NCBI GenBank assembly: GCA_026984455.1
Contig: JALSSC010000002.1
Coordinates: 30,531 to 94,530, forward strand
Length of the DNA: 64,000 nt
From: Chromatiaceae bacterium
Lineage (GTDB): Bacteria; Pseudomonadota; Gammaproteobacteria; Chromatiales; Chromatiaceae
Reading direction: 5' to 3'
Shown: one piece after another, positions 9,067 through 18,898 of the stretch
Layout of the letters: every line of letters begins with the position of its first letter
Position numbering within the stretch: position 1 is the first letter of the stretch
Notes under the pieces: model-generated
The model's database searches: none
What the model saw: the letters and a program-made list of their open reading frames with translations, nothing else
What the model was told of the DNA's origin: nothing
Position numbers and translations under genes: made by a program

Positions 9067-10020
9067 TCAGTACCCATCGCCCCCGATCCCCCGGCTTCGT
9101 TCCCGGTCCACCAGATAGCAGGGCCGTCCCTTCACCTCTTCGTAGATGCGTGCCACATAGGTGCCGAGGACGCCGAGGCTGAACATCAGGGCGCTGCCCA
9201 GGAGGAGCAGGAGCAGGATCACGGTGGTGAAACCCGATACGGCGATGCCGGCGAACTTCTGGTAGAGCGCGATGCCGCCCAGGATCAGGCTGGTGAGGAA
9301 CACCAGCCCGCCCACCAGGGTGATGACCTGCAATGGGGCGCTGGTGAAGGCGGAGAGGGCATCCACCGCCAGGCGGCCCAGGCGCAGGCGCGACCATGAG
9401 GGAGACCCGTGCGACCGCGGTGGCACGTCGAAGGGCACCTGGGCCGTGGGCAGGCCGAGCCAGGGGATGAGGCCGCGGAAGAAGCGGTTGCGCTCGGGCA
9501 GGGCGCAGTAGGCGTCCACGGCCTGACGGTCGAGGAGCTTGAAGTCGGTGGCGTTCTGGATGGCGAGTCCGGAGAAACGGGTGAACAGGCGGTAGAACAG
9601 GTACGCGCCCAGGCGCGCGCCGGGGGATTCGCGTCCACGCGTGCGTTTGGTGCCCTCCACCACCCGGGCGCCGCCGCGCCACAGTGCCAGCATCTGCGGA
9701 ATGAGTTCGGGCGGATGTTGCAGGTCGGCGTCCATCACCAGCACCACCTCGCCCCGGCTCGCCTCCAGCCCGGCGAGGATGGCCGCCTCCTTGCCGAAGT
9801 TGCGGGTGAAGACGATGAGGACGACGCGCGGCTCGGCCTCGGCCAGGCGGGCGGCGATCTCCGCGGTGGTGTCCCGGGAGCCGTCGTCCACCAGCAGGAT
9901 GCGCCACTCCAGATCGGGGATCTCCGCGAGGACCGCGCGGATGCGCGCCAGCACCGGTTCCAGGGCCTCGGCCTCGTCGTACAGGGGCAGGACCAGGTCC
10001 AAGCGGGTCAAGGGGCGCAC
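9067..10020 (-). CDS. Family 2 glycosyltransferase, polyprenyl-phosphate (DPM1/GtrB) type
   Basis: Protein of about 317 residues. The N-terminal GT-A domain has LDLVLPLYDEAEAL, LLVDDGSRDTT and VVLVMDADLQHPPELIPQML (the DAD metal-binding motif), then GTKRTRGRES, and two C-terminal membrane helices (LQVITLVGGLVFLTSLILGG and a second Leu-rich one). This matches GtrB/ArnC/DPM1-type enzymes that move a sugar from a nucleotide donor onto undecaprenyl phosphate at the cytoplasmic face. The start is uncertain: GTG at 10020, or TTG at 10011, which overlaps the MoeB stop as TTGA like two other gene pairs in this window. It is downstream of and overlaps the MoeB-like gene; no functional link between them is evident. 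Confidence 0.8.
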   Translation of the reverse strand: MRPLTRLDLVLPLYDEAEALEPVLARIRAVLAEIPDLEWRILLVDDGSRDTTAEIAARLAEAEPRVVLIVFTRNFGKEAAILAGLEASRGEVVLVMDADLQHPPELIPQMLALWRGGARVVEGTKRTRGRESPGARLGAYLFYRLFTRFSGLAIQNATDFKLLDRQAVDAYCALPERNRFFRGLIPWLGLPTAQVPFDVPPRSHGSPSWSRLRLGRLAVDALSAFTSAPLQVITLVGGLVFLTSLILGGIALYQKFAGIAVSGFTTVILLLLLLGSALMFSLGVLGTYVARIYEEVKGRPCYLVDRERSRGIGGDGY

Positions 10021-10748
10021 ACCGGACAATCGGGGTCGGGGCGCAGGCGCAGGCTGCGCCAGTCCATGTTCAGGGCATCCCACAGCAGCAGTCGGCCGAA
10101 CAGGGGCCTGCCGGCCCCCACCAGGATCTTCAGGGCCTCGGTCGCCTGGATGCAGCCGATGGCGCCCACCACGGGGGCCGCGATGCCGTTGGCCGCGCAG
10201 GTGGCGTCGGTATGGCCGTCCTCGGGGTAGAGGCAGCGGTAGCAGGGACCGGGGCGCCGGCCGCTGAAGCTGGCCACCTGTCCCTCCCAGCGGATGGCGG
10301 CGCCGGAGACCAGGGGGACGCCGGCGGCGAAGCAGGCCGCGTTCACGGCGAAGCGGGTCTCGAAGTTGTCCGAGCAGTCCAGCACCAGGTCCATGCCGGC
10401 CACCACCCCGGCCAGGGTCGCCCGGTCCAGGCGTTCCTCCAGGACGCCCACTTCCAACGCCGGGTCCAGGGCCTCCAGGGCGGTGCGCGCCGATTCGGCC
10501 TTGGGCCGGCCGATGCGGGCCTCGGTGTGGATCACCTGACGCTGGAGGTTGCTCGCCTCCACCCGGTCGAAGTCGGCCAGAGTCAGGTGACCGACCCCCG
10601 CCGCCCCCAGGTAGAGGGCCACGGGCGAGCCCAGTCCGCCGAGTCCGACGATGAGTACGCGGCTGGCCGCGAGCCGCTCCTGCCCCTCCAGGTCGATCTG
10701 GGGGAGCATGATCTGGCGGCTGTAACGCAGCAGGCGTTCGTCGTCCAT
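10008..10748 (-). CDS. moeB: MoeB/ThiF-type E1 adenylyltransferase
   Basis: Protein of 246 residues, full length for MoeB. It activates the C-terminus of a ubiquitin-like sulfur carrier (MoaD or ThiS) by adenylation, for molybdopterin or thiazole synthesis. Visible motifs: RYSRQIMLPQ at the start, the nucleotide-binding VLIVGLGGLGSP, DFDRVEASNLQRQ, DCSDNFETR, and two CxxC pairs (CYRC and CPVC) for the structural zinc. GAIGCIQATEALKIL is also typical. The start MDDERLLRYSRQ is the family start; six bases separate it from the NnrS stop. ModABC elsewhere in the window fits a need for molybdenum cofactor. MoeB and ThiF cannot be told apart from the sequence alone. Confidence 0.88.
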   Translation of the reverse strand: MDDERLLRYSRQIMLPQIDLEGQERLAASRVLIVGLGGLGSPVALYLGAAGVGHLTLADFDRVEASNLQRQVIHTEARIGRPKAESARTALEALDPALEVGVLEERLDRATLAGVVAGMDLVLDCSDNFETRFAVNAACFAAGVPLVSGAAIRWEGQVASFSGRRPGPCYRCLYPEDGHTDATCAANGIAAPVVGAIGCIQATEALKILVGAGRPLFGRLLLWDALNMDWRSLRLRPDPDCPVCAP

Positions 10749-10753
10749 GCCCC

Positions 10754-11929
10754 CTATCCGGGCCGGCCGTCGATGCGAGGGGTGACGAGGATGGGGGCGT
10801 AGACCCACAGGAACAGGGCGAAGGCGAACACCCAGAGCGCCCCCGCCAAGTCCACCCAGGCGGCGTACCAGGCAGGCAGGGCGGCGGGCAACAGCACCCG
10901 GACCACGGCCGCGGCATTGAGGGCCAGATAGGCCGCGTGGGTCGCGGGGGCGGCCGCCAGGGGGCGGCCGCTATGGCCGAGGGCGACCCGCGACATCATC
11001 CCCAGGGTGAGCACGCCGATCCCACCCAGGGTGAAGGCGTGGACCGCCAGATCGACCGGGTACAGGCCCCAGACGGCGATCCCCTGCAGCAGGAATCCCA
11101 GCACCAACCAGGCGTAGGCGGCGAACAGCACCCACAGGATCGGCAGACGCCAGATCCCGGGATGGTGCCAGTTCCACAGACGCAGGCCCTGGACCGCGGC
11201 CAGGGCCAGGGAGAGGGCACCGCCGACGCCCTGCTCCGGGGCGAGGACGTGCCAGGGGATGTAGACCAGAAACAGGCCATAGAGGCCGCGTTCCAGCCAC
11301 CGGGGCCGCCGCGGGGCGGCCCCGGGCACGGCATTCCCGGCGAAGAAGGGGATCACCCGGCCGCCGATCCAGGTGAGCAGGAGCAGGGTCAGGTCCAGCT
11401 TCATGCGAATGCCGGCGTCCGCGGTCTGGGCCAGGCCCAGGAGTTGGGCATGGACCAGGCCGTTGGCCAGGGCCATGGCCAGCAACAAGGGCACGAACAG
11501 GCGGTTGAGCCGGTTCTGCCCCCGCCACAGCGGACGCCCCAGGGCGACGGCCAGGGCCGGCAGGAAGGCCAGGTCGACGAGACCCGCCAGCCAGGCGGGG
11601 ACGGCGAGCGGGGCCAGCCGGCCGGCCAGCCAGAGCAGCGCGAGGCCGCCCAGGGGCCAGCCCGTAGGGGTCGGCAGACCGGTCCAGTTGCGCACCGCGG
11701 TGAGCAGGAAGCCAGCCACCACCGCGTCGGTATAGCCGAACAGCATCTCATGGCGGTGCCAGCTCAGGGGATCGAAGGCCCCCACGGCCAGGGGGTGACC
11801 GGCGAAGGCCCAGAGCCAGGGCGGCACCAGGATCAGCGCGGCCAGGCCGGCGAGCAGAAAGAAAGGGCGGAAGCCCAGCGCCGTGCCCACGAAGGGCGTG
11901 CGCGTAGGCGTGGGGCGCGGGGTGTCCAT
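10754..11929 (-). CDS. nnrS: NnrS family haem-copper membrane protein
   Basis: Integral membrane protein of about 391 residues with roughly twelve Leu/Ala-rich helices. NnrS marks: FRPFFLLAGLAAL, WHRHEMLFGYTDAVVAGFLLTAVRNWTG near the N-terminus, GGRVIPFFAGNAV in the middle and HAFTLGGIGVLTLGMMSRVALGHSGR near the end. NnrS proteins protect cells from nitric oxide stress and are often under NO-responsive control. The ATG at 11929 is preferred because the family starts near PTRTPFVGTALGFRPF; in-frame ATGs at 11947, 11965 and 12004 are alternatives. No clear FNR/NNR box was found upstream. It is first of a three-gene run with MoeB and the glycosyltransferase. Confidence 0.85.
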   Translation of the reverse strand: MDTPRPTPTRTPFVGTALGFRPFFLLAGLAALILVPPWLWAFAGHPLAVGAFDPLSWHRHEMLFGYTDAVVAGFLLTAVRNWTGLPTPTGWPLGGLALLWLAGRLAPLAVPAWLAGLVDLAFLPALAVALGRPLWRGQNRLNRLFVPLLLAMALANGLVHAQLLGLAQTADAGIRMKLDLTLLLLTWIGGRVIPFFAGNAVPGAAPRRPRWLERGLYGLFLVYIPWHVLAPEQGVGGALSLALAAVQGLRLWNWHHPGIWRLPILWVLFAAYAWLVLGFLLQGIAVWGLYPVDLAVHAFTLGGIGVLTLGMMSRVALGHSGRPLAAAPATHAAYLALNAAAVVRVLLPAALPAWYAAWVDLAGALWVFAFALFLWVYAPILVTPRIDGRPG

Positions 11930-12164
11930 GAGGATCTCGCGGGCCATAGATTTGGAGGTTCCCATGCATTCGATCGACGCAATCGTATCATGGGGCCCAT
12001 TCATGTGATGAAGGAGGACCTGTTGCCGGCCTAAAATATTCCGACCGTGTCTTGGCTTGAGCCTTCACCGAGGCCGACGAATGCCCGCAGCGCTGCTCTC
12101 AAGGAATCCCCGGCCCGACCGCTACAGGTGCAGGTCACTTCTACTACACTGAGGTCTCGGGGAC

Positions 12165-13796
12165 ATGAACTGGATAAGAAGAAGCCTGCGCAACAAACTG
12201 CTACTGCTGATCGGTGGCTACAGCCTGGTGGTGGCCGGAGCGGCTGTGTATGAATACTTCAACGCCGAGGACAGCGCCGCAGCCATCCAGGACGCCGTCA
12301 CCCTGGACCTGGCCAATGAACGCGATGTCCTAAAGATCGTGGTGGACTTCAAGAAGCAGGTACAGGAGTGGAAGAATGTCCTCTTGCGCGGCAGCGATCC
12401 CGCTGCCCTGGACAAGTACTGGGCCAGCTTCGAACGCCAGGAGAAGAGCTTGCAGGAGATGGCGCGGAGCCTGGGCGCCCGGCTCGGCGATGCCCAGACC
12501 CGGGATCTCCTGGAACGTTTCCGGAAGGCCCATGGCGACCTGTCCGATGCCTATCGCAAGGCCCGGGAGGCCTTCGTGGCCAGTGGCTTCGACCCCAAGG
12601 CGGGAGATCGCCTGGTGAGGGGGATAGATCGGGCGCCCACCCGGTGGCTCGAACAGATGGCGGAGCGCATCTCCAAGCGGGCGTCACAGGCACTGGAGCA
12701 GACCCTGGCCCATTCACACCGCGCCTCGCTGATCTCACTGACGGTCCTGGTGGCTGCGATAGCGGGAGGATTCCTATTCTTTTCCTGGTTCGCCCGGCAA
12801 ACCTTTGTACAGCCCATAGTGCGTCTGCGCGAGGACCTTGAGCGTGTCGCCGACGGCGATTTTTCAGAATCCATAGGCACGGGCAGTCAGGACGAGATCG
12901 GTGACGCCGCGCGCAGCGCCGACAGATTGCGCGAACATCTCGCCGCCATGATCGGTCAGATCGCGGTCACCTCGAAGCAGTTGAACGAGGTGGCCCGGCA
13001 GGCGACAGAGACCACTATCAGCACCCAGGAGGCCATGGTGCGTCAACAGGCCGACACCGGACAGATCGCGGAAGCCCTGAGTCAGATGGAAACCAGGATC
13101 CAGGAGATCGCAGGCAATGCCACCGGTGCGGCCGAGGCCGCTCAGGCGGCGACCGGAGTGACTTCCGAAGGCGAACGGGTGGTGCAATCCGCCGCGACAT
13201 CCATTGCCGAATTGGCCGGCGAGATGCAAACCGCGGCCGATGTGGTGCAGACCCTGGAGGCGGACAGCGATGCCATTGGCAAGGTCTTGGACGTGATCCG
13301 AGGGATCGCCGAACAGACCAATCTGCTCGCCTTGAACGCCGCCATCGAGGCCGCCCGGGCCGGTGACCAGGGGCGAGGGTTCGCGGTAGTGGCCGACGAG
13401 GTGCGCGCCCTGGCGCAACGCACTCAGGAATCCACACGTGAGATCCAGGCGATGATCGAGCGCCTTCAGGCAGGCAGCCGCAGCGCGGTCGAGGTGATGG
13501 CCAAGGGTCAGGAAAAGGTGACCTTGAGCGTGGACCGGACTCGGGACAGCGGCGATACCCTCGAGCGGATCCTGCGGTCCATAGAGGACATCGGCCAGAT
13601 GAACGGCGAGATCGCCACGGCGGCGGAGGCACAGAGCCAGGTCACGGCCGAGGTCACGCGTAACCTGGAGAACGTGAACAAAATCAGCGGCGACACCTCG
13701 GCCCGGATCGGACAGGCGCGTGCCATGGGCGAGGAACTCGCGGCCCGGGTAGGAGAGTTGCAGGGCGTGCTGGAGCGCTTCCGGGTGCAGGCATAG
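12165..13796 (+). CDS. Methyl-accepting chemotaxis protein
   Basis: Transmembrane chemoreceptor of 543 residues. A first membrane helix lies at about 10-30, then a periplasmic helical sensor of about 155 residues with no recognised motif ([17 protein letters not shown] resembles four-helix-bundle sensors), a second helix near 186-207, HAMP to about 262, and a long cytoplasmic coiled coil. The hairpin tip [20 protein letters not shown] with [21 protein letters not shown] lies near 383-425 and should bind CheA/CheW. There is no CheR-binding pentapeptide at the C-terminus. A hairpin suitable as terminator follows at 13805. The ligand is unknown; the similar N-terminal layout of the second chemoreceptor at 20561 suggests a related origin. 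Confidence 0.92.
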   Translation: MNWIRRSLRNKLLLLIGGYSLVVAGAAVYEYFNAEDSAAAIQDAVTLDLANERDVLKIVVDFKKQVQEWKNVLLRGSDPAALDKYWASFERQEKSLQEMARSLGARLGDAQTRDLLERFRKAHGDLSDAYRKAREAFVASGFDPKAGDRLVRGIDRAPTRWLEQMAERISKRASQALEQTLAHSHRASLISLTVLVAAIAGGFLFFSWFARQTFVQPIVRLREDLERVADGDFSESIGTGSQDEIGDAARSADRLREHLAAMIGQIAVTSKQLNEVARQATETTISTQEAMVRQQADTGQIAEALSQMETRIQEIAGNATGAAEAAQAATGVTSEGERVVQSAATSIAELAGEMQTAADVVQTLEADSDAIGKVLDVIRGIAEQTNLLALNAAIEAARAGDQGRGFAVVADEVRALAQRTQESTREIQAMIERLQAGSRSAVEVMAKGQEKVTLSVDRTRDSGDTLERILRSIEDIGQMNGEIATAAEAQSQVTAEVTRNLENVNKISGDTSARIGQARAMGEELAARVGELQGVLERFRVQA

Positions 13797-13804
13797 GCAG
13801 CTTT

Positions 13805-13833
13805 CCCAGGGGGCCGGGACACTTCCCCCTGGG
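13805..13833 (+). terminator. Hairpin after the chemoreceptor gene
   Basis: CCCAGGGGG (13805-13813) pairs perfectly with CCCCCTGGG (13825-13833) across an 11-base loop, nine bases after the chemoreceptor stop. No T-run follows, so termination efficiency is uncertain. Confidence 0.5.
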
Positions 13834-14103
13834 GCGAGGACAAACAATCCGGCAGATGCGGGGCCTCGCGCAGCACCGAGCCTGCCTGCTGTCCGAGCGC
13901 GAAAGGATCCGGAACCGGCAACGCGATCCCCCGGTTCATTCATCTCGGCCCATCCATGTCCCGCACGCAGGGTACGGCGTGTGGGTAGAGTCGATGACTG
14001 GGAAGACAGGCGTGGGTATTGGGGAGTCGCTGTTTGCCGGGCGTTTTCGCTTGCACCGGCACCTCAACCCATGCCACAGCCCCGTTTCCGGTCACCGCTC
14101 GTC

Positions 14104-14136
14104 GAACCGGAGATGCGGATTTCCCGCATCCGGCTC
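14104..14136 (-). ncRNA. Group II intron domain V remnant
   Basis: Read on the minus strand, this 33-base stretch folds like group II intron domain V: GAGCCGG pairs with CCGGTTC at the base, the AGC catalytic triad sits in the first strand, a two-base bulge follows, ATGCGG pairs with CCGCAT, and the tip is GAAA-like. It lies 12 bases downstream of the reverse transcriptase remnant stop, the order found in group II introns. The rest of the intron RNA upstream is absent, so it should not splice. Confidence 0.75.
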
Positions 14137-14148
14137 TCGGACACGACC

Positions 14149-14310
14149 TCATGCGTTCGCCCCCGCAGGGTCGCGCGTACGCTCAGGCAGACGGGCCCGC
14201 CCCAGTACGACGTACAGGTACGCGTCAGGGTGGCGCGACTGACCCTTCCGCGGCTGCTTGCGCTTTTTGCGTAACCACCGGCGGAGGCCTTCGCACGGTA
14301 CACAGCGATA
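14149..14310 (-). pseudogene. Group II intron reverse transcriptase/maturase, C-terminal fragment
   Basis: A 53-codon open stretch without start codon, ending in TGA at 14149-14151. The translation has LRRWLRKKRKQPRK, then HPDAYLYVVLGRARLPERT and ends in NA. This is the pattern of the maturase (domain X) C-terminus of bacterial group II intron proteins (LRxWLxxKxK...PxxYLYxxLGxxRLxxRT...). It is in the same frame as the upstream cytochrome gene but separated by that gene's TAG. Domain V of the intron follows at 14104-14136. This is a 5'-truncated relic; the junction with the cytochrome gene lies at about 14311-14319. Confidence 0.7.
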
Positions 14311-14316
14311 TCCGGG

Positions 14317-15177
14317 CTAGCGGTCTGCTTGCCGCTTCATTTCCTCCCGAAAGACCCGCTCGCGCAAGTCGGCCAGCGTACGGTGCAGGCCATGGCAACG
14401 GGCACAGACCGTCACCGCCATCTCGCCCAGGAGACGACCACTGTCCGTTTCGGCCCCGGACAGGGCCTGCTCCAGCCGGTCCAACAGGGCACGGGCTCCG
14501 TCGCCGAGGATTCGTTCCCGTGGGACCGGATCCTGGCGGTGGCAAGCGGCGCAGTCTCCGCCCAAGGCATCGAGGAGGGTGCGCAGCTCCATGAAGGCGC
14601 CGCGGGCGTCTGCTTTGCGTCCATCCATGGCGGCGATCTTGATCCGGTTCAACCGGACGGAGAGGCGTGCCATCAGCGCAGGGTAGGTCAGGGTCTCGCC
14701 ATGGACGGTGACCCGACGGTCACGGTAGGTGGGGACCCGATAGCGGGCCGCAGCCAGGGCCCGGTAGTCGCGATGACAGGCGTCGCAACCGTGACTCAAG
14801 GCACGCAGGGCACGTCTCGCCCGGGCGGTGTCCCTGCGCTTCAAGGCGGCCCTCAAGGCCACCAGTTCATCGGGATCCAGTTGCTCCCGCCACTCGGGAA
14901 CCATCTCGCCAATCCGTTCGTAATGCCCGGCGAGGCGCTCGGCCCAGGCCCGGGCGTGCCCCCAGTCGCCCGAGTCGAGGTATTCGCTGACTGCCTGCAT
15001 CTCCCGGCGCAGGGCGAACATGGTGTGCAGCCAGACCTGACGCTTGTTCGCCGGTTTGTACCAACGACCGAGCGACGGGGGCAGGGAGGGGAGAACGATG
15101 CCCTCTTCCCCGGCGCCGAGGGACGACGGGGCGATGATCGCGGCGCCAATGAGGAGCAAGGCCGTCAGTAGATACAT
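14317..15177 (-). CDS. Periplasmic c-type cytochrome with three CxxCH motifs
   Basis: Protein of 286 residues with an N-terminal signal peptide (MYLLTALLLIGAAIIAPSSLGA). Three haem-c sites are visible: CDACH at 131-135, CAACH at 209-213 and CARCH at 258-262. Long helical stretches around them recall four-helix cytochromes of the cytochrome c-prime/c556 kind, but the three-site layout was not matched to a named family. The start at 15177 has GGAGAACGTCCG before the ATG. It is the last gene of a run that starts with the histidine kinase, followed by the receiver-PAS protein and the SqrR-like repressor, 37 bases upstream. A role as electron carrier or redox sensor for that system is inference. 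A group II intron relic begins directly after its stop. Confidence 0.72.
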   Translation of the reverse strand: MYLLTALLLIGAAIIAPSSLGAGEEGIVLPSLPPSLGRWYKPANKRQVWLHTMFALRREMQAVSEYLDSGDWGHARAWAERLAGHYERIGEMVPEWREQLDPDELVALRAALKRRDTARARRALRALSHGCDACHRDYRALAAARYRVPTYRDRRVTVHGETLTYPALMARLSVRLNRIKIAAMDGRKADARGAFMELRTLLDALGGDCAACHRQDPVPRERILGDGARALLDRLEQALSGAETDSGRLLGEMAVTVCARCHGLHRTLADLRERVFREEMKRQADR

Positions 15178-15214
15178 CGGACGTTCTCCGGAGTCTCGCG
15201 CCGGGATTCCCGCC

Positions 15215-15562
15215 TCAAGAGCGCGGATAACGATCCCCCAAGTTGGCCGGGCAGAGGACCTCGCGCATGATCCCGATCAAGTCCAGCAGTTGGTCGTTGC
15301 GGATCCGGTAATAGATGCGGTTGGCCTCCTTGCGGGCCACCACGATGTTCTTGTTGCGCAGTTGTTCCAGGTGCTGGGAGATGTTGCTCTGGGTGGTGCC
15401 GGTGCGTTCGACGATCTCCCCTACCGAGAGTTCGTTGTTGCCCAGGGAACACAGGATCTTCCAGCGCAGGGGGTGGGCCATGGCCTTGAGGGCGTTCGCG
15501 GTGAGGGTGGTGTCTTCGTCCTCCCGGGGGTTGAGCAGGGGGGGGATGGGGCTCTGGTTCAT
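15215..15562 (-). CDS. ArsR-family repressor, SqrR/BigR-like (probable persulfide sensor)
   Basis: Winged-helix regulator of 115 residues: KAMAHPLRWKILCSLGNNELSVGEIVERTGTTQSNISQHLEQLRNKNIV, then the wing (ARKEANRIYYRI). It lacks the ELCVCDL metal motif of ArsR/SmtB. Instead it has Cys38 in helix 2 and Cys104 near the end (IMREVLCP). SqrR, BigR and YgaV have the same two positions, 66 residues apart, and form a polysulfide bridge when sulfide or persulfide is present, releasing DNA. That response is inferred here from the conserved pair and spacing. GAGGAGCG precedes the ATG at 15562. It lies between the receiver-PAS gene (21 bases) and the three-haem cytochrome gene (37 bases), so it may repress this operon or sulfide oxidation genes elsewhere. 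Confidence 0.82.
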   Translation of the reverse strand: MNQSPIPPLLNPREDEDTTLTANALKAMAHPLRWKILCSLGNNELSVGEIVERTGTTQSNISQHLEQLRNKNIVVARKEANRIYYRIRNDQLLDLIGIMREVLCPANLGDRYPRS

Positions 15563-15583
15563 AGATCGCTCCTCGGTGAAACC

Positions 15584-16459
<876 letters not shown>

Positions 16460-16465
16460 CTGGTT

Positions 16466-18787
16466 TCAGCCTCCGTAGCCGAGGCCGCGCCTCAGCGCCT
16501 CCTTGAGTTCCTCGGGCGCGAACGGCCGTGGCAGGTGGACGATGCCCGGTCCCCCGGCGCAGGGCGGCGCCTCGGCACCACCGAGGAGGACCACCTCCAG
16601 GTGGGCAAAACCGGGCTGCCGACGGATGACGTGGATAGTATCACAGGCGTCCGCGCCAGGGGCATCGAGGTCGAGCAACAACACTTGGCAGGCCGGGTCT
16701 TCGCGCAGGCCCTCCAGGGCCTCGTCCGGATCAGCGGCGGCGCTGACCCGGGCGCCCCAGGCCTCGAGCCGCGGCACCAGATCCAGAAGGCTGGAGACAT
16801 CGTTGGCCAGGAGCAGGATGCAGGCCGCGGACAGGTCGGTCTCGGGAACCGCCTGGGGTGTCGGCGGGCTTGGCGCGGACGCCGGCGCGGACGCCGGCTC
16901 GGGTACCGGGGGCTGGGGGCCCTCGGATTCCACCTGGGGGATGCGTTCGGGTAGCAGGAGGGTGAAGGTGGCGCCAGCGCCTTCCCGGCTCTCCAGAGTG
17001 ATCTCTCCCCCCAGCAGATGCGCCAGCCGCCGGCTGATCGAGAGCCCGAGGCCGGTACCACCATAACGGCGGCTGGTGGAACCGTCGGCCTGACGGAAGG
17101 CCTCGAACACCAGGGCCTGTTTGGCGGGAGGGATACCGATGCCGGTGTCCACCACGGCGATGCTCAGGGCATGCTGCGGATCCCCACCGGGGCCGAGGCG
17201 CAGGGTGACCCCGCCGGTGCGGGTGAACTTGACGGCATTGGAGAGGAAATTCTTGACGATCTGGCGAACCTTGTAGGCATCGGTATAGAGGCGTTCGGGC
17301 AGATCCGGCGACTGTTCGAGACGCAGGAATAGCCCCTTTGCGTCGAACTGGGGCTGCATGAGTTCCACGACCTCCCGCACCAGGTCCACGGGCCGCACCC
17401 ACTCCAGGTGAAACTGGGTGCGCCCCGCCTCGATGCGCGAGAGGTCGAGGATGTTGTCGATCAGGGCGCGGAGATCGTCTCCGGCCTGATGGATCACCTG
17501 GGCCTGGCGACGCTGTTCGAGCGGGAGGCCGGAGTCCGGGGCGGCGAGCAATTTGGAGAGCAGGAGGATGGAGTTCAGAGGGGTGCGCAGCTCGTGGCTG
17601 ACGTTGGCCAGGAATTCAGACTTGTAGCGGTTGGAGGCCTCCAGGGCCTCGGCATGGCGGCGCAGGCTGCGCGCATGTTCGGCGTGGCTGCGGGCGAGCG
17701 CGGTGAGATCGCGACCAAGGTCGCGAATCTCCGGCGGTCCGCGCCACTCGAAATGGACCTGCTCGTCCTCGGCGAGCATGTCGCCGATACCTTGGGTGAG
17801 CTGGTGACCGAAGCGCTCCAGACGGACCGCGATCCAGCGTGCCAGGAGGATGACGATCACCACCAACACCAGGATGATGGCCAGGACCCGTTTGACCAGG
17901 GCGTTGCGGAACTTGGCCAGGGGCGAGGGATCCACTTGACGGCCCACCCACAGGGGTCCCGAATTTTCGGTGAGGAACATGGGAACCCAGAGGATCTCTC
18001 GGCCGTCAGCCCCTTCCCACAGGCCCAGCTTGCCGGCGGCAAAGATGGCATCGAGCCCAGGGAAGTCCGCGAATGCCCGTCCGGGGCTGCTCAGGGCCTT
18101 ATTCGATACGAGGTAGCTGCCCTTGTTGTCCACCCATAGGGTATTGCGATAGAAGCGGGCCATGCCACCCACGTCCAGGGTGATGGCCACCAGGCCGATG
18201 GGCAGGGCAGACGGGTGCTTGCGGTCGAAGATGGGGGTAATGAGGTTCAAGGTCATGAGATGCCCCTGCGGGGGGCCCCGGTCGTCGGGGGCGAGCCGGA
18301 TGCGGCTCACCAGGACCCGCGGCGCCTCCAGGCCCAGGGCGGCCGATACAAGCTCTTGTGGAGGGGGCTCGGGCAGGGTCGTTGTGGGATGCCAACGGGT
18401 GGTGCGGGGATCCCTCTCCAACCAGAAACGGGGCCGGCCCTGATCGTCCATGAACAAGATCTGGATGATATCCAGTTGGTCGTCCAGGACCTGATTGGCC
18501 CATTGCGTATAGCGGGCACGTGCGCGGTCCACCGCATCATTGGTGGTGGACTTGCCGAGCAGGGTGCCGGGTTCCGGCAGCTTGGCCAGCAGACGCACCA
18601 TCTCGTGCCGGCTCGCCAGATGTTGGTCGAGGTCGCGGAAATCGGCGCGCAGGTTCTGCAGATAGGCCTTCTGGTAGAAGAGTTCCAGGCTGCCCAGCAC
18701 CAGCGGCAGGTTGATGACCACCGCCGCCAGCAGGGGAGCGATCCCGAACAGGAGCAGAAAGATCAGGATCTGGGACCGGAGCCTCAC
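16466..18787 (-). CDS. Hybrid sensor histidine kinase with degenerate receiver
   Basis: About 773 residues from a GTG at 18787; a TTG at 18865 would add 26. Two membrane helices (near residues 5-30 and 310-335) frame a large periplasmic sensor of Cache type (LDIIQILFMDDQGRPRFWLERD; LVAITLDVGGMARFYRNTLWVDNKGSYLVSN). Then come HAMP, the dimerisation helix with the H-box FLANVSHELRTPLNS (about 395), and the ATPase with KNFLSNAVKFT, DTGIGIP and GGTGLGLSI. The C-terminal receiver-like domain keeps the Asp (LLLDLDAPG) but has ND instead of the acidic pair, Gly instead of Thr, and Arg instead of the Lys (LPRPF), so phosphotransfer there is doubtful. It heads the operon with the receiver-PAS protein, SqrR-like repressor and cytochrome. 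Confidence 0.85.
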   Translation of the reverse strand: MRLRSQILIFLLLFGIAPLLAAVVINLPLVLGSLELFYQKAYLQNLRADFRDLDQHLASRHEMVRLLAKLPEPGTLLGKSTTNDAVDRARARYTQWANQVLDDQLDIIQILFMDDQGRPRFWLERDPRTTRWHPTTTLPEPPPQELVSAALGLEAPRVLVSRIRLAPDDRGPPQGHLMTLNLITPIFDRKHPSALPIGLVAITLDVGGMARFYRNTLWVDNKGSYLVSNKALSSPGRAFADFPGLDAIFAAGKLGLWEGADGREILWVPMFLTENSGPLWVGRQVDPSPLAKFRNALVKRVLAIILVLVVIVILLARWIAVRLERFGHQLTQGIGDMLAEDEQVHFEWRGPPEIRDLGRDLTALARSHAEHARSLRRHAEALEASNRYKSEFLANVSHELRTPLNSILLLSKLLAAPDSGLPLEQRRQAQVIHQAGDDLRALIDNILDLSRIEAGRTQFHLEWVRPVDLVREVVELMQPQFDAKGLFLRLEQSPDLPERLYTDAYKVRQIVKNFLSNAVKFTRTGGVTLRLGPGGDPQHALSIAVVDTGIGIPPAKQALVFEAFRQADGSTSRRYGGTGLGLSISRRLAHLLGGEITLESREGAGATFTLLLPERIPQVESEGPQPPVPEPASAPASAPSPPTPQAVPETDLSAACILLLANDVSSLLDLVPRLEAWGARVSAAADPDEALEGLREDPACQVLLLDLDAPGADACDTIHVIRRQPGFAHLEVVLLGGAEAPPCAGGPGIVHLPRPFAPEELKEALRRGLGYGG

Positions 18788-18898
18788 GTCAGCTCGAAGG
18801 TCGTCGGGGCGCGCACCGGACCCCGCGCCCGTCTGGCGGGAGAAGGATATCCTCCGAGGCGCCAACCACGGCCGGGGCCATGGCCGTGAGCGGTGTTC

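Noticed and set aside
11930..12164. FNR/NNR site upstream of nnrS
   Set aside because: Only poor partial matches such as TTGCG-N4-TCGAA were found.
13856..14242. Several overlapping open frames after the chemoreceptor gene
   Set aside because: No consistent coding signal; the region is better explained by a terminator and the group II intron relic.
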